From NCBI RefSeq assembly GCF_020921035.1, contig NC_063156.1, forward strand, positions 7,626,001 to 7,690,000: DNA of 64,000 bases. Reading direction: 5' to 3'. Position numbers and translations under genes: made by a program. Numbering within the stretch: the stretch's first letter is position 1; each line of letters starts with the position of its first letter. The notes beneath the pieces were generated by a model that was not told the DNA's origin, ran no database searches, and saw nothing but the letters and a program-made list of their open reading frames with translations. Of this stretch, positions 12,428 through 24,155 are shown piece by piece. Source of the DNA: Rhodamnia argentea. Lineage: Eukaryota > Streptophyta > Magnoliopsida > Myrtales > Myrtaceae.

Positions 12428-12783
12428 GGGATAATTGTCCAAAAAGTTATAAATCTATTGTACAGTGGCCAATTCAATTCAAAACTTTTTAATTATACCA
12501 ATTTAGTTATAAACCTTTCAATAATTTGTCGAACTAGTTCTAAATATTTTGAAATCTTTTCAATTTAGTCGTAAACCTATTATTTGGGTAATTTGCCGAA
12601 AGGACCGCATTGATAAATTGTCAAAAAATTTGAGATTAAATTGTAATAATTGAAAGGTTTAAAACTAAATTTTTGCAAATCTACAAAAATGTTTATGATT
12701 AAATTGGAACAATTAATTAAAAGGTTTAAGACCGAATTTGTCGCCGTACGATAGGTTTATGACTTTTATGGACAATTTTATCC
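12428..12783. mobile_element. Family A foldback element lacking the GC-rich centre
   Basis: The left end 'gggataattgtccaaaaagt' pairs with the right end 'gacttttatggacaatttta'. Internal 'ccaatttagttataaacctt' in the left half pairs with 'aaaggtttaaaactaaattt' in the right half. The element is a near-palindrome of about 355 bp with no GC-rich centre. Confidence 0.6.
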
Positions 12784-13334
12784 TCCATGATGCATGTAAC
12801 AAATCTTTTGTACTGGCAAATCCTATATGATTCCCAGTTCTTAAACTTGCAAAAATATCCTAAAAGTAAAAGATAATATAGTTTTTGGGGAAAAACTATG
12901 GAAAACTCCATTAAACCCTAGGGGCAGTGCACGTTTCCATCCAAACTTTTGACCTCCGCGCAATGCTACTGAACTTTTATTTTGTTAAGGTCGTTAGTTT
13001 CCGGTTATTTTTCTCAGTTAGATGTGCGATTAATGCACGTGATTTTAAGGGTAAAATTACGTTTTTCATCCTTTTTTAAGGAAATCTCTCTTTGATCCTT
13101 AATTGCTATGAAAAATGTAAAATGTCGAAATAAAATACAACACTAACAATAGGAAAAACATCAAAGTACTACCTGGGCCGATGCTAGATAGATTACCTAT
13201 GGGAGGGATATGCCGGTGCATGAAATGTAGATCGGTCCGGAGTATGATAAAATTGCAATTTTAATTCCTTTGATGCGAGGTTGATGGAAATTGCCGGAGA
13301 TGAACAATATCGCCAAGGAAACTATGCAAAACGT

Positions 13335-13797
13335 GAAAATTTCCAAAAAAGTCATAAATCTATTGTAATTATATCAATTCAAATCGAAGCATATATATAT
13401 TTTTTTTTGCCAATCGAGTCCTGAATCTTTTACATTTATGTCAATTTAGTCAATTTGATCGGTTGATACCGACGTGGATAATTTTTAATATTTTTTATTT
13501 TTTTCATTTTTCCCCATGGCCGGTGAGGCCATCCCAGCCTTGATGCCCTCGCCTAGTGGCCGACGAGCTCCGTCGACCCTCTTCGGCCATAGGGGGAAAG
13601 ACAGAGAAAGAAAAAAAAAAGAAAAGAGAAAATAAATAAAAGAATATTATTGAAAATTATCTACGTCGGCGCCACTCGGCCAAATAGATTGAATTGGCAC
13701 AAATGCAAAAGATTTAGGCTCAATTGACAAAAAAAAATTATAATTGAATTGATATAATATCAATAGGTTTAAGACATTTTTTTTTTGTAATTTTGCC
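13335..13797. mobile_element. Complete foldback element, family A
   Basis: The left arm 'ccaaaaaagtcataaatcta' is inverted at the right as 'caataggtttaagacatttt'. A T-rich shoulder, a GC-rich centre (about 13515-13590, with GGCCGGTGAGGCC) and an A-rich shoulder lie between them. It has the same design as 15741-16160 and 26513-27001. Confidence 0.65.
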
Positions 13798-15203
13798 TTT
13801 GCAAAATAAACAAGTTTGACAACCACCAACAGGAACTTCGTTTTTTTTCCGATGGGCTCCTTCCTTTTTGCCGTGAAACATGGGGCAATCAATCCCTGAT
13901 CATCCTTCGTCGGTGCGGAATCTTTTCCTAATCTTTTTAGTCTTTCCTTCACGTTGGTAACATTTTCGGGCGCGGGGTCAACTAATTGCGACCTCCCAAC
14001 CGAAGAACACACACAACACAAGTATATTAAATTAAATTAGGGTTTGGTATTAAGAGGTAAAAAGAATCGACCATGAGGGACCACAAAAGTGCTTTAGGCC
14101 ATCGAGAATCTTCGCGAAAATTGGGCCCGTAACGCCGCGTTCTAAGCCTTTGTTAAAGTGTCGGAACCCGCTAATGATGTTCGGAATCGTGCATGCACGT
14201 AGCGGTCGATACCTAGGGTTGGGATTAAAAAGGGATATTCGCTGGTCAAGTGCAAGACACCGGAAGTGATTATCGTTCTTCCGAAAAATGATTCCTCGAA
14301 AAGCAATTTCAAAAGTATCGAATTTCCAGTGAAACCGACGGAGCACTAGAGTTTCTAAAGTTTCCATTTGTCAGCTTCAATGCTCGTAGCTAGTGGACCG
14401 TGATTGATAGTGGGCTTCGGCGATCACTTTCTTGGGCATGGGATTTAGGTTCAGAGGATCGCTTCGATGCAAATGGAGGTCGACCCTCTGAGTGATGGGA
14501 AGTTCTGGGATCCGAACTGTTTGATCCATCAAGTGATAGTCCTGTCCGATTCGGTTCGGGTCGAGTTCAAGCGACCCGTACCGGCTCATGATATCGAGAC
14601 CTTAAGGTTAAATTATAGCTTTAGCATCTGCTTTGCTTTATTTTGAGGTTAGTGGTACGTGGTCCGATTTAGAGCCGCAAATCCATGAGTGAAAATCACA
14701 GTAACACAGTCTCGCGAGTGCACTCCCACCGGCGGAACCGGTCGTACCGATTAATTGATTGTTCGATGAACGAGTCGTGTGGCAAGAGATTTACACGTTC
14801 CGCGCTCATAACCGTCCGATATGGGTAGCTTTACATTTAGCTAGTAACTGTTACTCACATCAACGGTGGAGAATGTAATTAATTATTACAAATTATGCAC
14901 AGTTTTTAATCCTTAATTATCTATCGAGGTATTGCCTAGAACATGGCTGCGTTTATGAACAATATATAGTAGCATCTAAGCAAGGAGCAAAATGAATTGA
15001 GACCTGCTCTAAGCACATTCACCTTACATGATATCCCAAGGAAATCCACACGACATCACCAATAGGAGCATCTAGTGGTGATCATATGAGCACACTGTAT
15101 ACTACCTACGCATGTGCCATGCACAACATGTATGCGGATCGTGATCCTTAAACATTCCAAAGTGGCGTATCGTGATCTCGAACGGTTTAATCGAGTGAAG
15201 ATC
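13798..15203. other. Intergenic stretch downstream of the dioxygenase-like gene
   Basis: Minus-strand frames at 14589-14377 and 14367-14050 are adjacent, but show no domain I recognise. They could be decayed retroelement or spacer sequence. No gene is called. Confidence 0.4.
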
Positions 15204-17640
15204 TTAGTAGGAAAATAGGAACGAGAGAGAATACATCAAGCAAGCGAGGAAAAGGGCGATTAGGATTTGATCGTGAATGGAGACCACCATTAGAGTCGCG
15301 TCGCGACTTCGACTCAACCATGGGGGCGAACACTTATAGTCCAAGGAGAAAAGGGTCTCAGCCGCATCGTTTTGGGTAGGATCAGGATCCTGATCGTCGT
15401 GACCAAAAATGGGTTCCCATGAAGCAGATTTGAGTTCTCCATCGCTCCACTCCTGTTATGAATGCTCCAACCGGGAAGGAAAAACCCTAGTCAGTCCTCG
15501 GCACATTTTGTTTTTGGCTGATCGGTTGATCAAGATGCATCAACAGAGTGCACGCAATTCGTTTTATAAGCATGTCACGTGGCATAAGCATCGTAATAAG
15601 GCATTTTCGCAATTCAGGGTGATGTCCATGAGAAACTTGGTATCGTATTCCGCGGAATAGTGAAGGCCAGGTCGTGGCTCCTTCTTGTTTCTTTTTTTTT
15701 TCAATGACAGGAAAGCCCACCGAAGGTACGTAGTCTCCGAGGGAAAAAGTACCAAAAAAGTTATAAACCTATTACATTAGTATCCATTCAGTCCTAAATC
15801 TTTTAATGGGATTAATTTAGTTCTAAAAGCCCGTCCTCACCGGCCTAGGCAAGGGCAAACGCTAGCGAGTGCCTTTGCTAGCCATGGGCTTTGGCCTACA
15901 TGCCACCGGCAAAAAGAAAAGAAAATAAAAATAAAAAAATGAACGAAATTATGTAAGTACTATTAATGAATATCCGCATTAGAGCTGATTGCGCATATAA
16001 GATAGCAAGCGTCCACATCAGCGATTTTGGCCTAAATTGGCTGGATGGATTGAACTTGTACCAAAGTGAAAATGTTTATGATTAAATTAGTCCAATTGAA
16101 AGGTTTAGAACTAAATTGGTATAAATGCAATAGGTTTATGCCTATTTTAGTACTTTTCCCATCCCCGGGCACCTAAATCTGATGGAATTTGAAATCTATT
16201 GTGAAAACCTAATGGCTTGAATGCGTGCACAATCGCATTTCATTAGTTAGAAACGAAGTAGGATAAGAGAACCCACATGCACATCGAAATAAAGGAAACG
16301 AGAGGTCGAAATATTTACCTCGACCGGTTTTCCTAAGGCGACAAGCACCGTGCCAGGGCTTGTGGGAAAAGCATACGGAGGAGAACTCGAAGTTCGGAGG
16401 TAGAGCCCGCCGTGTTTCCCGACGGGGAGGTGGATGCTGAGAGCATAATCGAAAGGTTCATCGGCTTGGTGGTTTGGGCTGCATACGATACGACGATCAC
16501 GGACGTGTCTGTGCACGCACAAGGTCGGTTCCGCCATTTCAGTAAGATCACGAGGCTTCTTCGCCCTCAGGTTCTCTGAAAGAACTTGGCTCACTTCTTG
16601 TGCTACCGCATCGAGTTTGCTTGTCACCTCCCCAATCGCTTGTCTGTAATGAGGCATTTAGAATTGCGTTAGTTTGGCCATGCAAGGTCATGACCTTTAT
16701 GTTCCACAGATTAGTTCTTGTCGTCTATGATTATTTCTTTGCGATTGATCCGTCATTTCACCGGACCCTCGACAGATTTTCTGGTGAACGTCGATATGGC
16801 AGATGAATATCCGCCGATTATTTTGGAGGCCACATCGTCACGGCATGTCACTCCCGTCTTGTTAGGAAAAATGCTTATAAGTTATAACAACATCTCTAGA
16901 TCAATTCATGTGATCATTTTTCAAAGTTATCGCACCTTCATATATCATAATAAAGGAGTGCGTATACCATTTGAATATTTACCTAGAACTCCTCTCCGTC
17001 ATCGATCTTGATTTCCAGTTATTAATGCCCAGATAAAGTTGAAGGCCAACCAAGAATCATAATCACAAAAAAAAAAAAAAAAGCATTGGAAAAAGATGAA
17101 TACTAAGGATAGTCGAAGTTGTAATAATTTTGATTACCTAAGGTTTCGATAGGTCTCGGCCTCGACAGAATCTTGTCCCCATCTCATTCCTCCCCTGAAG
17201 CAAATCCTCATCACCTCTTCCTTATCCCCACCGCGCCCTTCTCCGGCGGAATCACCTTCCTCGTGAAGCTCGACGCCCTCCTCCTTCTTCTTTTGGACTT
17301 CCAGAACCCTCTCGGCCTCCCTTGCCAGCGACCGTGACGCCTCGTCCGAAACCCCATGCCCGCGGATCCAGAACGCGCCGAACTCTCTGGCGGACCTCAG
17401 GAGCCTGTGCACCGACGCGCCGTCTCGCAGCACGAGTGACTCGAGATCGATGACATCCGGCACTCGGCGGGGATGCTGAGGCCCCAGCTGGTCCAGCTCG
17501 GGAACGAGCAAGGAGGCTTCGAGGTACCGCAAGAAGATCTCGTCCGCGGCGGACCGGGATCCCGTGGCCGTGGGAATAGGGGACGGAAGAGGCGGCGCCG
17601 CCGACCGATATCTCTTGGTGGGATTACCAATCTCGGCCAT
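15204..17640 (-). CDS. 2-oxoglutarate-dioxygenase-like protein with C-terminal membrane anchor and degenerate active site
   Basis: I read three exons: 17640-17138, 16643-16319 and 15452-15204. The junctions are GT/AG and in phase (LRQAIGEV at the first, GKPVEEWSDGEL at the second), giving 358 residues. Residues 62-115 resemble the DIOX_N domain (PDVIDLESL, REFGAFWIRGHGVS). Residues 232-292 follow the jelly-roll core: DYALSIHLP, GGLYLR, GTVLVALG, EWSDGELKS. The HxD...H iron triad is not preserved, since IHLP replaces HTD and there is no distal His after GELKS. Oxygenase activity is therefore doubtful. Residues about 338-356 (QILIALFLACLMYSLSFLF) form a hydrophobic tail, suggesting a tail-anchored protein. 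Exon 3 is hidden behind an 866-base intron carrying a foldback element. The family is conserved in plants as I recall it, but its function is unknown to me. The splice sites are inferred. Confidence 0.75.
15741..16160. mobile_element. Complete foldback element, family A, in intron 2 of the dioxygenase-like gene
   Basis: The left end 'gggaaaaagtaccaaaaaag' is inverted at the right as 'ttttagtacttttccc'. The arms continue to match ('ataaacctattacattagta' against 'aaatgcaataggtttatgcc'). A GC-rich centre (about 15828-15905, GGCCTAGGCAAGGGC) is followed by an A-rich shoulder. This is the clearest member for defining the ends of the family. Confidence 0.7.
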
Positions 17641-18908
17641 GGAAGCTAGTGCTTGGCAAAATCAACTGGGGTTTCGTTTACGTGAAGGAGCAGAGGTTGG
17701 AGGTGCGGGTGATGATCATGAATGGTTAGTGACATAAGTTGATGAAGAGCCAATTCTGGAGAGAGTGGTTGGAAGCTTTCAAGCGCCGGGCCCAGACGAC
17801 GGCGTAGGAGGCACGTCTAGTCTTTTGAATTTGCAAGGGAAGTTCAATGGTGCCTCCCCAATACTTGATCACACAAGCTTGAGAAACCCTCCATTTATTT
17901 ATTTAATTATGCATGGATTTTGAAATACGTAATTATTCCAATATTTAAAAAAAAATGTTTTAGGCTGTCACCAGCAGGCCCGTTGACATGGTTACTTCTA
18001 CTAGTATAATCAAGAAATTGATTTATTAAGAAAATGGTACCCGAAATTCAAATAGACACGAATAAGATTAACTCGAGATAGGACTCAATTTGACGCGGTT
18101 TGAATTTTTTCTTAATGGAAAACAACACAATCAGTTCCTAAAGTTTGGCTTAAAGTATGATGTTTTGTCTGAAATTACAATTATTCAATACGGATCATTC
18201 ATTGCCAAATATTCAATGTAATTTCTGGACTATGTTAAGAAGTTCAATGTCATCTTTTCATCTATTCGAGTTACTTGAATTTGCTCACATGCCTTTCAAT
18301 CCGTTAGATTTTAAAAAATAGATAGCAAAAAAGGGGATAAAAAAAACCGTACGGGAAAAGAAAATGAATAAGAAAATCGAATCCACGGTCACATCTTTTT
18401 CCCTGCCATTGTAAAAGTCCAACTTAGCATATCAAATAATGTTCGATTTGTTGTTTGATCAAACAAAAGATTACATTGAACATTCGAGAGCAGTTCAAGT
18501 TAAAGATGGCACTGGAATTATGTCCGTTTATTTCGTGGAAAATGAATAACTTTGGAAGAATTATTTTGGAGATAATCGCTTGTATTGCTTGAAATAATCT
18601 ATCAATAAAATTTTCATAAGATATGTACATATTTTTTTATTTATTTCGAAATGTAAATGAAAAATGATTGCTTGTGTAATTCCCACTTTATTTTTTCAGC
18701 ACGTGAATTTTGGGTTCGACATGTGGGCCTCTGGGCTTCCCGTTCCAGTAATGATTAGCCCAAGCCCAACTCCACAAAGCTGCACAGGTTGGGTTGGGCT
18801 CTACTCTGCTGAATCGCCTCCCTTCTTCTTCGTCGACCTCGCGAAGATCGAAGAGCAGCTGGCCCCTGCATACGAAGAACCGAGTCAAGCACCAGTAAAC
18901 GAGCACCG
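17641..18908. other. Divergent spacer between the dioxygenase-like gene and the membrane-protein gene
   Basis: It is AT-rich with no supported coding frame. A block at about 18515-18600 ('tccgtttatttcgtggaaaa') resembles an end of the short foldback family at 52.6-53.9 kb. The 3' part (18660-18900) is the probable promoter and leader of the gene starting at 18909. Confidence 0.45.
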
Positions 18909-21900
18909 ATGGGAAGACATGGAAGAACCTCCGTCCGAGGAAGCGCTGGATTCGGCTCGCCATTGCTGCTCTCGCTTCTGCTGTTGCCGTTGCTTCCTTC
19001 GATTTGCGTCGCCTACAGGCCGGGCGACATCGTTCCCATGGCTAGGATGGGACAGTACCACTCCGTACTCTCTCGAAACTTGTTCTGGTTCAACATTATG
19101 TGGAAATTATGCTCTGTTTATTGATCGCGAGGATTTTTTTTTTTTTTTTTTTTGTGTTCGATTCGTTGCTTCGTTCTGCGATTCATCAGTACAGGTCGCC
19201 GTGGCAAGACGTGATCGGCCGCCACTGCCCTATATTTGCCGTTAATCGCGAGGTGATTTCCTCTCACTCGCTTGTTTATTCGAGGTTATGTCAGGCCTTC
19301 CTTTCATGATCGTGACCCTTGCGGTTCTTCCGTCTTGAGCAGGTATTGGTTCCAATTCCGAGACCGGAGGGTTTTACGAACGCTGATCCTTACAAAGTGT
19401 GAGTGAACAGTCGAATTTACGATCAGAAATGATGGTTTTGTGTGAGGGATGCTCTGCTTCATGTTCCTTTGCGCGATAATTTGATATTGGAATGATGTAG
19501 CATCGCATTTTGGATGGTTTCTCTTCGTCATAGTTTTCTCTGTTTCGTGATTTCTGCAAAAATTTTCACGAATTGCAAATTCTGCAAATGCAACTGATTT
19601 TCGCGAATCTCATGTGGGTGCGTGTTGCACTTTCTATCTAATTCACATCTCTTTGACCTCTCTGTATATCCTGTGGTCTTCATGCTGGGTTGCTTACGAG
19701 TGCCGCTTCATGTGTTTCATGTGTGTCCCATTGTGCCTAAAATTGCTGCTTCTAGCTTGAATTATGGGTTGAAAACGAATCCCTTATGCTCAAGCGTGAG
19801 AAGCACTAGAGACATTTGCATTTCTCCTGTTCAAGAGTTCTTCGTTTGGATCTTCTCTGCTGTCGCAGGAAGAGGAAAGCCTTTGGGTGGGGGTTCTGTC
19901 CTTGCTCCCATGTTGGAGGCTTGGAAAACAAGTTCTCTTTAAAGACTGCTGGGCTGATTGATAGCGTAGCAAGATAGGATTCATTTATTCTTTTTGCTGC
20001 CTCTGTTATACTGTATTTATTTTGGTTGGAAAATTGTTTTGTCATACGCAGATCATTCCAAGTTGGAAGAGAGAAGTTTCTAGTCCCGTGGCTTTTTCTT
20101 ATAAATCGCAGCGGTAAAGAGGTGCCGATGATTGATGTGCATTTGGTAAGTATTACCCTCCGCATTTTTCTGTGATTTTCATGGCAATTGTTTAACAAAT
20201 TTTCATGGCCATCATGTTTGTATAGAGATACTCGGGAAGTGATTTGCTTGGTGTGACAGCCAAAGTCGTGGACATGCCTCACCATTGTAAGTGACTTTTT
20301 CCACATGTGTGTCTCTTTCTGTTAGGAAATGAACTAATAAGACGGCTTCTGCTCGGCGCCAATTTTATATTGCCTTCATCAGTATGTATCATATCAGCAA
20401 CATTTCTCATGACTAATGCATATTCTTAGGGTAACCAAACTTAGTCGTAATCCAAGAAAGAGCATCTAAATCACTTTGAGTGGTATGATCAAAAGACTTG
20501 GGATGGGTTTGGTTCAGCATTTGAAATGAGCTTTGAGGAAATGCAAATGTCTTCAACCTAAAGGGGTTTAAGAAAATGTTAATTGCATTTGGTAAAATCT
20601 CATTTGAAAATAGGCTTTAGGTTGAATGGTGTTTGGTAAAAGCAACATTCCAAAAGGGCTTTGAATGCAATTTTTTCATTTTTAATTAAAAAAATTACCC
20701 CTTGTCGAACCGACGAAGAAGATAAACAGTAAAATAGGGGGTAAAATCGAAAATATCGGGAATTGATGAGGTTAGTTTTGGAAGGAAAAAAATCTCTTAG
20801 TATTTGGCCAAATGCTGAAAGCCCAATGCTGGTCCCTATTAACATTGGGCTTTCAGCTATTCCAAGGCCAGCATTTGGTCAAATGCTAGCTCCAAATGCT
20901 GGCTTAACGCTGAACCAAATGCTTCAGTATTCTCTCAATGGGCTTTGGAGGCTGAAAGCCCTTTGGAAATGCTGAACCAAACCCACCTTTAAAAACTAGT
21001 CTGATTTTAGAAAGGTTCCTCATGTGATCACGACTGAAATCCATTTTTTTATGCTTTTACTCTTGTCGATATTTAACTGTCCTGCTATATATCCATTTCA
21101 TGTTCTTCTTTTACTGCTTCAGATTCCACTGTACTTTTACTGTGCAGGCATGTCAAAGCTTGCTTGTATTGCTATCATTTATGTAGGTCATACTTGAGAC
21201 TTTCTGAAAACATCATGGTGGCAAAACTTAGTGGGTGCCATAAGTCTTTTGAGTCATTCTTTCAAGAAAAAATGGTTGAACGTTACTGTCTTACTTCTTC
21301 CTTTTCATTAGAAGTTGCAGCTATTGAATTAGTTTATTCTGAACAGATGTTGAAATTCATCCTGACATCCAGAAAAAATTTTGGGATGTCAATAGTTGGC
21401 CAAAACATGTGCTCGTCAGATACTCGTGGTAAGTTTTAGCTCATTTTATTGTATGATCCCAGAAAGTGTATATCACAGTGTAATAATTAAATAAGCTGGT
21501 CATTGTCTCCAAGCATTGGCTTTCATTGGCAGGCGATTCTATTAGGTTAGCAGATAATAACCTCACTTTTAGGAACTGTCAATGTAGAGATATATTTGCA
21601 CTCTCACCAGCGAGTCTTCGCCATGCAAACACCTATCATGTGTGCTCAAGTAAATGAATCTTTCATGCATTCCTGAGAATACATCGTGGAATCTATATTT
21701 ATCTTGAAGACATGCATCTTCTGACCAGAGTAGCCCGTTATATAATGATTGAACTTATTTTTTTGTTATTTTCTTGGAAGACTCGTACTTTTCAACCGTG
21801 AGGTTTGCTCTTGTCAAAAGCATCTCATCTTCTGAAATCCCACTCTATGTAATAATTAGATGGACAAGTGCATTTTTGATTGGGTGTATTACTATGCCTG

Positions 21901-23076
21901 ATTTGGCAAGAACCAGACGAAATGTTCATAAAGATTCATTCAGTGGCTTAAGTATGGTTATGCTAGAAAGCTGGTAATTTTTTTTTTTCAGTTGTATACT
22001 GTTCCTCTGCTTTGCAATTATTTGTGCAAGATTCATGAAATGTTGACGTCCTTGAAATTTTGCTTCCACGTTAAAAGTTGTTACTTCGATATTGTTCTTT
22101 TAACAGGGAGGAGCTGTCAGAGATTGATGTGACTTCTGGATTTTATGTTTTGTTCGGATCAGGTATCGGTCTGGTCAAGCGACTCTCTTTTTGCACATAT
22201 ATATGTCTACCTTTCATACTCTCTATCTACACCTTGTTCAAGTGTTAATGCTTGCAAGTGTCATATTTATATTAGAGTTAAAGAGAGATGGATTCAGCTT
22301 TAATAATTCTTCATGTATTCTGACTAGGACTCATCCTTTCTTTCATACTCTCAATCTACGTCTTGCAATCATCCAAGGAAAAACTAGCGAGGTACTTTCG
22401 ATATGTGCTTTTTGATGTCCCTTTATCTTTTTAAAGCATCAAGGAGGATTTAGTTCTAGCTTGCCTTTGGGTTCTGGTTAATTATAAGTTAATAACATTA
22501 GTCTACCCAAGGTATTGCTTACTGTGGATATAGGCTAGCCATAATCATAGATGAAGTTTCATCTATCAAAATTCTTTCCATACTCTTCTATTTAGAGGCT
22601 TATTAAACAAAAGAAGAGAAAAGAGTTTAACTTAAGAAGATAGGAGGAAATATCATGAGATTGTTTCTGGTAGGAGTATATGGACTAGAGAACTTGAACA
22701 TTTACATTTGCTAGTGTAGCATGTGCCAGAAGGAAGTCATGCAACTTCATTCCAATATCTATATATGTCATAAAAAAGAGAATTTGTTGTTTTTTTGGAG
22801 TGATTAAAATTTTTAAGTCATTTTTTTCTCTTGATAAGCTTGTGAACAATAGTTTCAAAGGCCTAATAAATTTCAATCATGAAATTGCTGTCCTACATAT
22901 TGCTGTGATAATGTTCTGCTATCTACATTCGACATCAATGATTCCATTATTTTTTTTGGGACAATCGTCTATTCCATCTTATTCACTTCTGATAGAGGAT
23001 TCACTTTTCCAGGTTTGTCAAAGAAACTGTTGCAGAGAGCAGCATGCCTGTCGACGGAGTGGCAAAAGTTGAGTGA
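18909..23076 (+). CDS. Conserved plant single-pass membrane protein of unknown function (type I topology)
   Basis: I read nine exons: 18909-19064, 19190-19252, 19343-19398, 20052-20145, 20226-20286, 21347-21428, 22107-22162, 22328-22391 and 23013-23076. They total 696 bases and stay in phase, giving 231 residues. A signal peptide spans residues 1 to about 35 (hydrophobic LLLSLLLLPLLP, cleavage near CVA/YRPGD). A luminal or apoplastic domain follows, with YRPGDIVPMARMGQYHS, CPIFAVNRE, GREKFLVPWLFLINR and VPMIDVHLRYSG. A transmembrane helix at about 183-203 (FYVLFGSGLILSFILSIYVL) precedes a short charged cytosolic tail. It agrees with a single-copy plant family that I remember only as uncharacterised. 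No enzyme motif is visible. Intron 5 (20287-21346) contains a MITE. The start was chosen because the signal peptide follows it directly; a longer open frame upstream gives a different reading frame. Confidence 0.85.
20500..20988. mobile_element. MITE with terminal inverted repeats in intron 5 of the membrane-protein gene
   Basis: The left end 'ggatgggtttggttcagcat' is inverted at the right as 'atgctgaaccaaacccacc'. Further in, 'gctttgagg' pairs with 'cctccaaagcc'-like sequence. The element is about 490 bp with no coding capacity. Its centre holds a second palindrome: 'gctgaaagcccaatgctgg' (about 20815) against 'aacattgggctttcagc' (about 20840). The words 'aatgctg' and 'cagcatt' recur many times. 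It is hAT-like or another MITE; the target-site duplication was not resolved. Confidence 0.75.
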
Positions 23077-24155
23077 CAAATTGTTGGAATGTTAGGGAAA
23101 TTATTTGTAGATTCAGAATCAGCCATCAAGAGGAACTTGTAGGACCTATCAGGGGATCTGTGTTTTAACAGACAAAAAGCTTAACCTGCAGGATTTTTTG
23201 TCTACAGTCTCTACATGGCCAGAAAGATGTGAGCTATACCTGTATTTACGTACTGGCTTGTGTTGGCCAAATTCATACGGTGCCTCTTAAGAATGTTCAA
23301 ATTGCATCCCTCCTTGAGCCTGTGAGCATAGCCCATATACAGTTCTCTATGAAAATGTTCACCCGTAGTTACTATTGGACATTGTTTCTTTATTCCGATA
23401 GCTGGCTTTGATTTACAGTTCTTGGACTTTTTTAGTAGAAGTTACTTTACGTTGAGACTGAGAATTAGCTTATGTTAAGTCTGCATGTGTTGCAAACTTC
23501 CAATGATATTGATTATTGAACTCATTGAAGATCTTTGGATTGTTTTATGACTAGGAGAGCGCGATGCATAGGTAGGTGCTTTGTGATACTTTCAATCCCT
23601 GTATTAGTGTCATTCCCATTGATCTATTGAGGCAACGGCTATTACATGCGGAGCAAGGGTCTGATGCTCCTGTGACGGTTGCCTTATGTACCACATTTAG
23701 GTTGTATGCTCATCGTATCTTCTGTTCTGTATTTCTCCCCTTATAAAGGTGATCTTTGTCAGCGTGCAGTGCTAACGAGTCTCTATTTTGTCTATGTTAT
23801 CTTATGTGAGTCGCATGTGATCTCTTGAAAAAGGATATTAGCACCCTTATTGCTGTATGGGAAACTTATAGTCTGATAGAAAACTGTCGTTTACATCAGC
23901 TAACTCTGTTTCTCGGCTTTAACGGTGGTTCAACACAGTATAGTTAACGTAAGTCTTAACTATCAAGTGCACATGCACAGCTGCTTTGTGGATTCTTACA
24001 TGGTACGCACATGAAGGCACCAATATCACATTTGGTCACAACGAACAGCAAGTTACGGATGTCTGAACATACACATACGAAACACCATATTTACAGGGTT
24101 AATTGCATCGGAATTGTTTGAGATTCTTAATCATTCTTGTCTCCGGCAGCCTCTG
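23077..24155. other. 3' flank of the membrane-protein gene, no further gene seen
   Basis: This is probably the 3' UTR followed by spacer leading to the 3' end of the MATE pseudogene on the other strand. Frames are short and unrecognised. Confidence 0.5.

Noticed and set aside
14050-14589. Two adjacent minus-strand frames (105 and 70 codons)
   Set aside because: No recognisable domain, biased composition or splice logic; could be decayed retroelement, but that cannot be supported.
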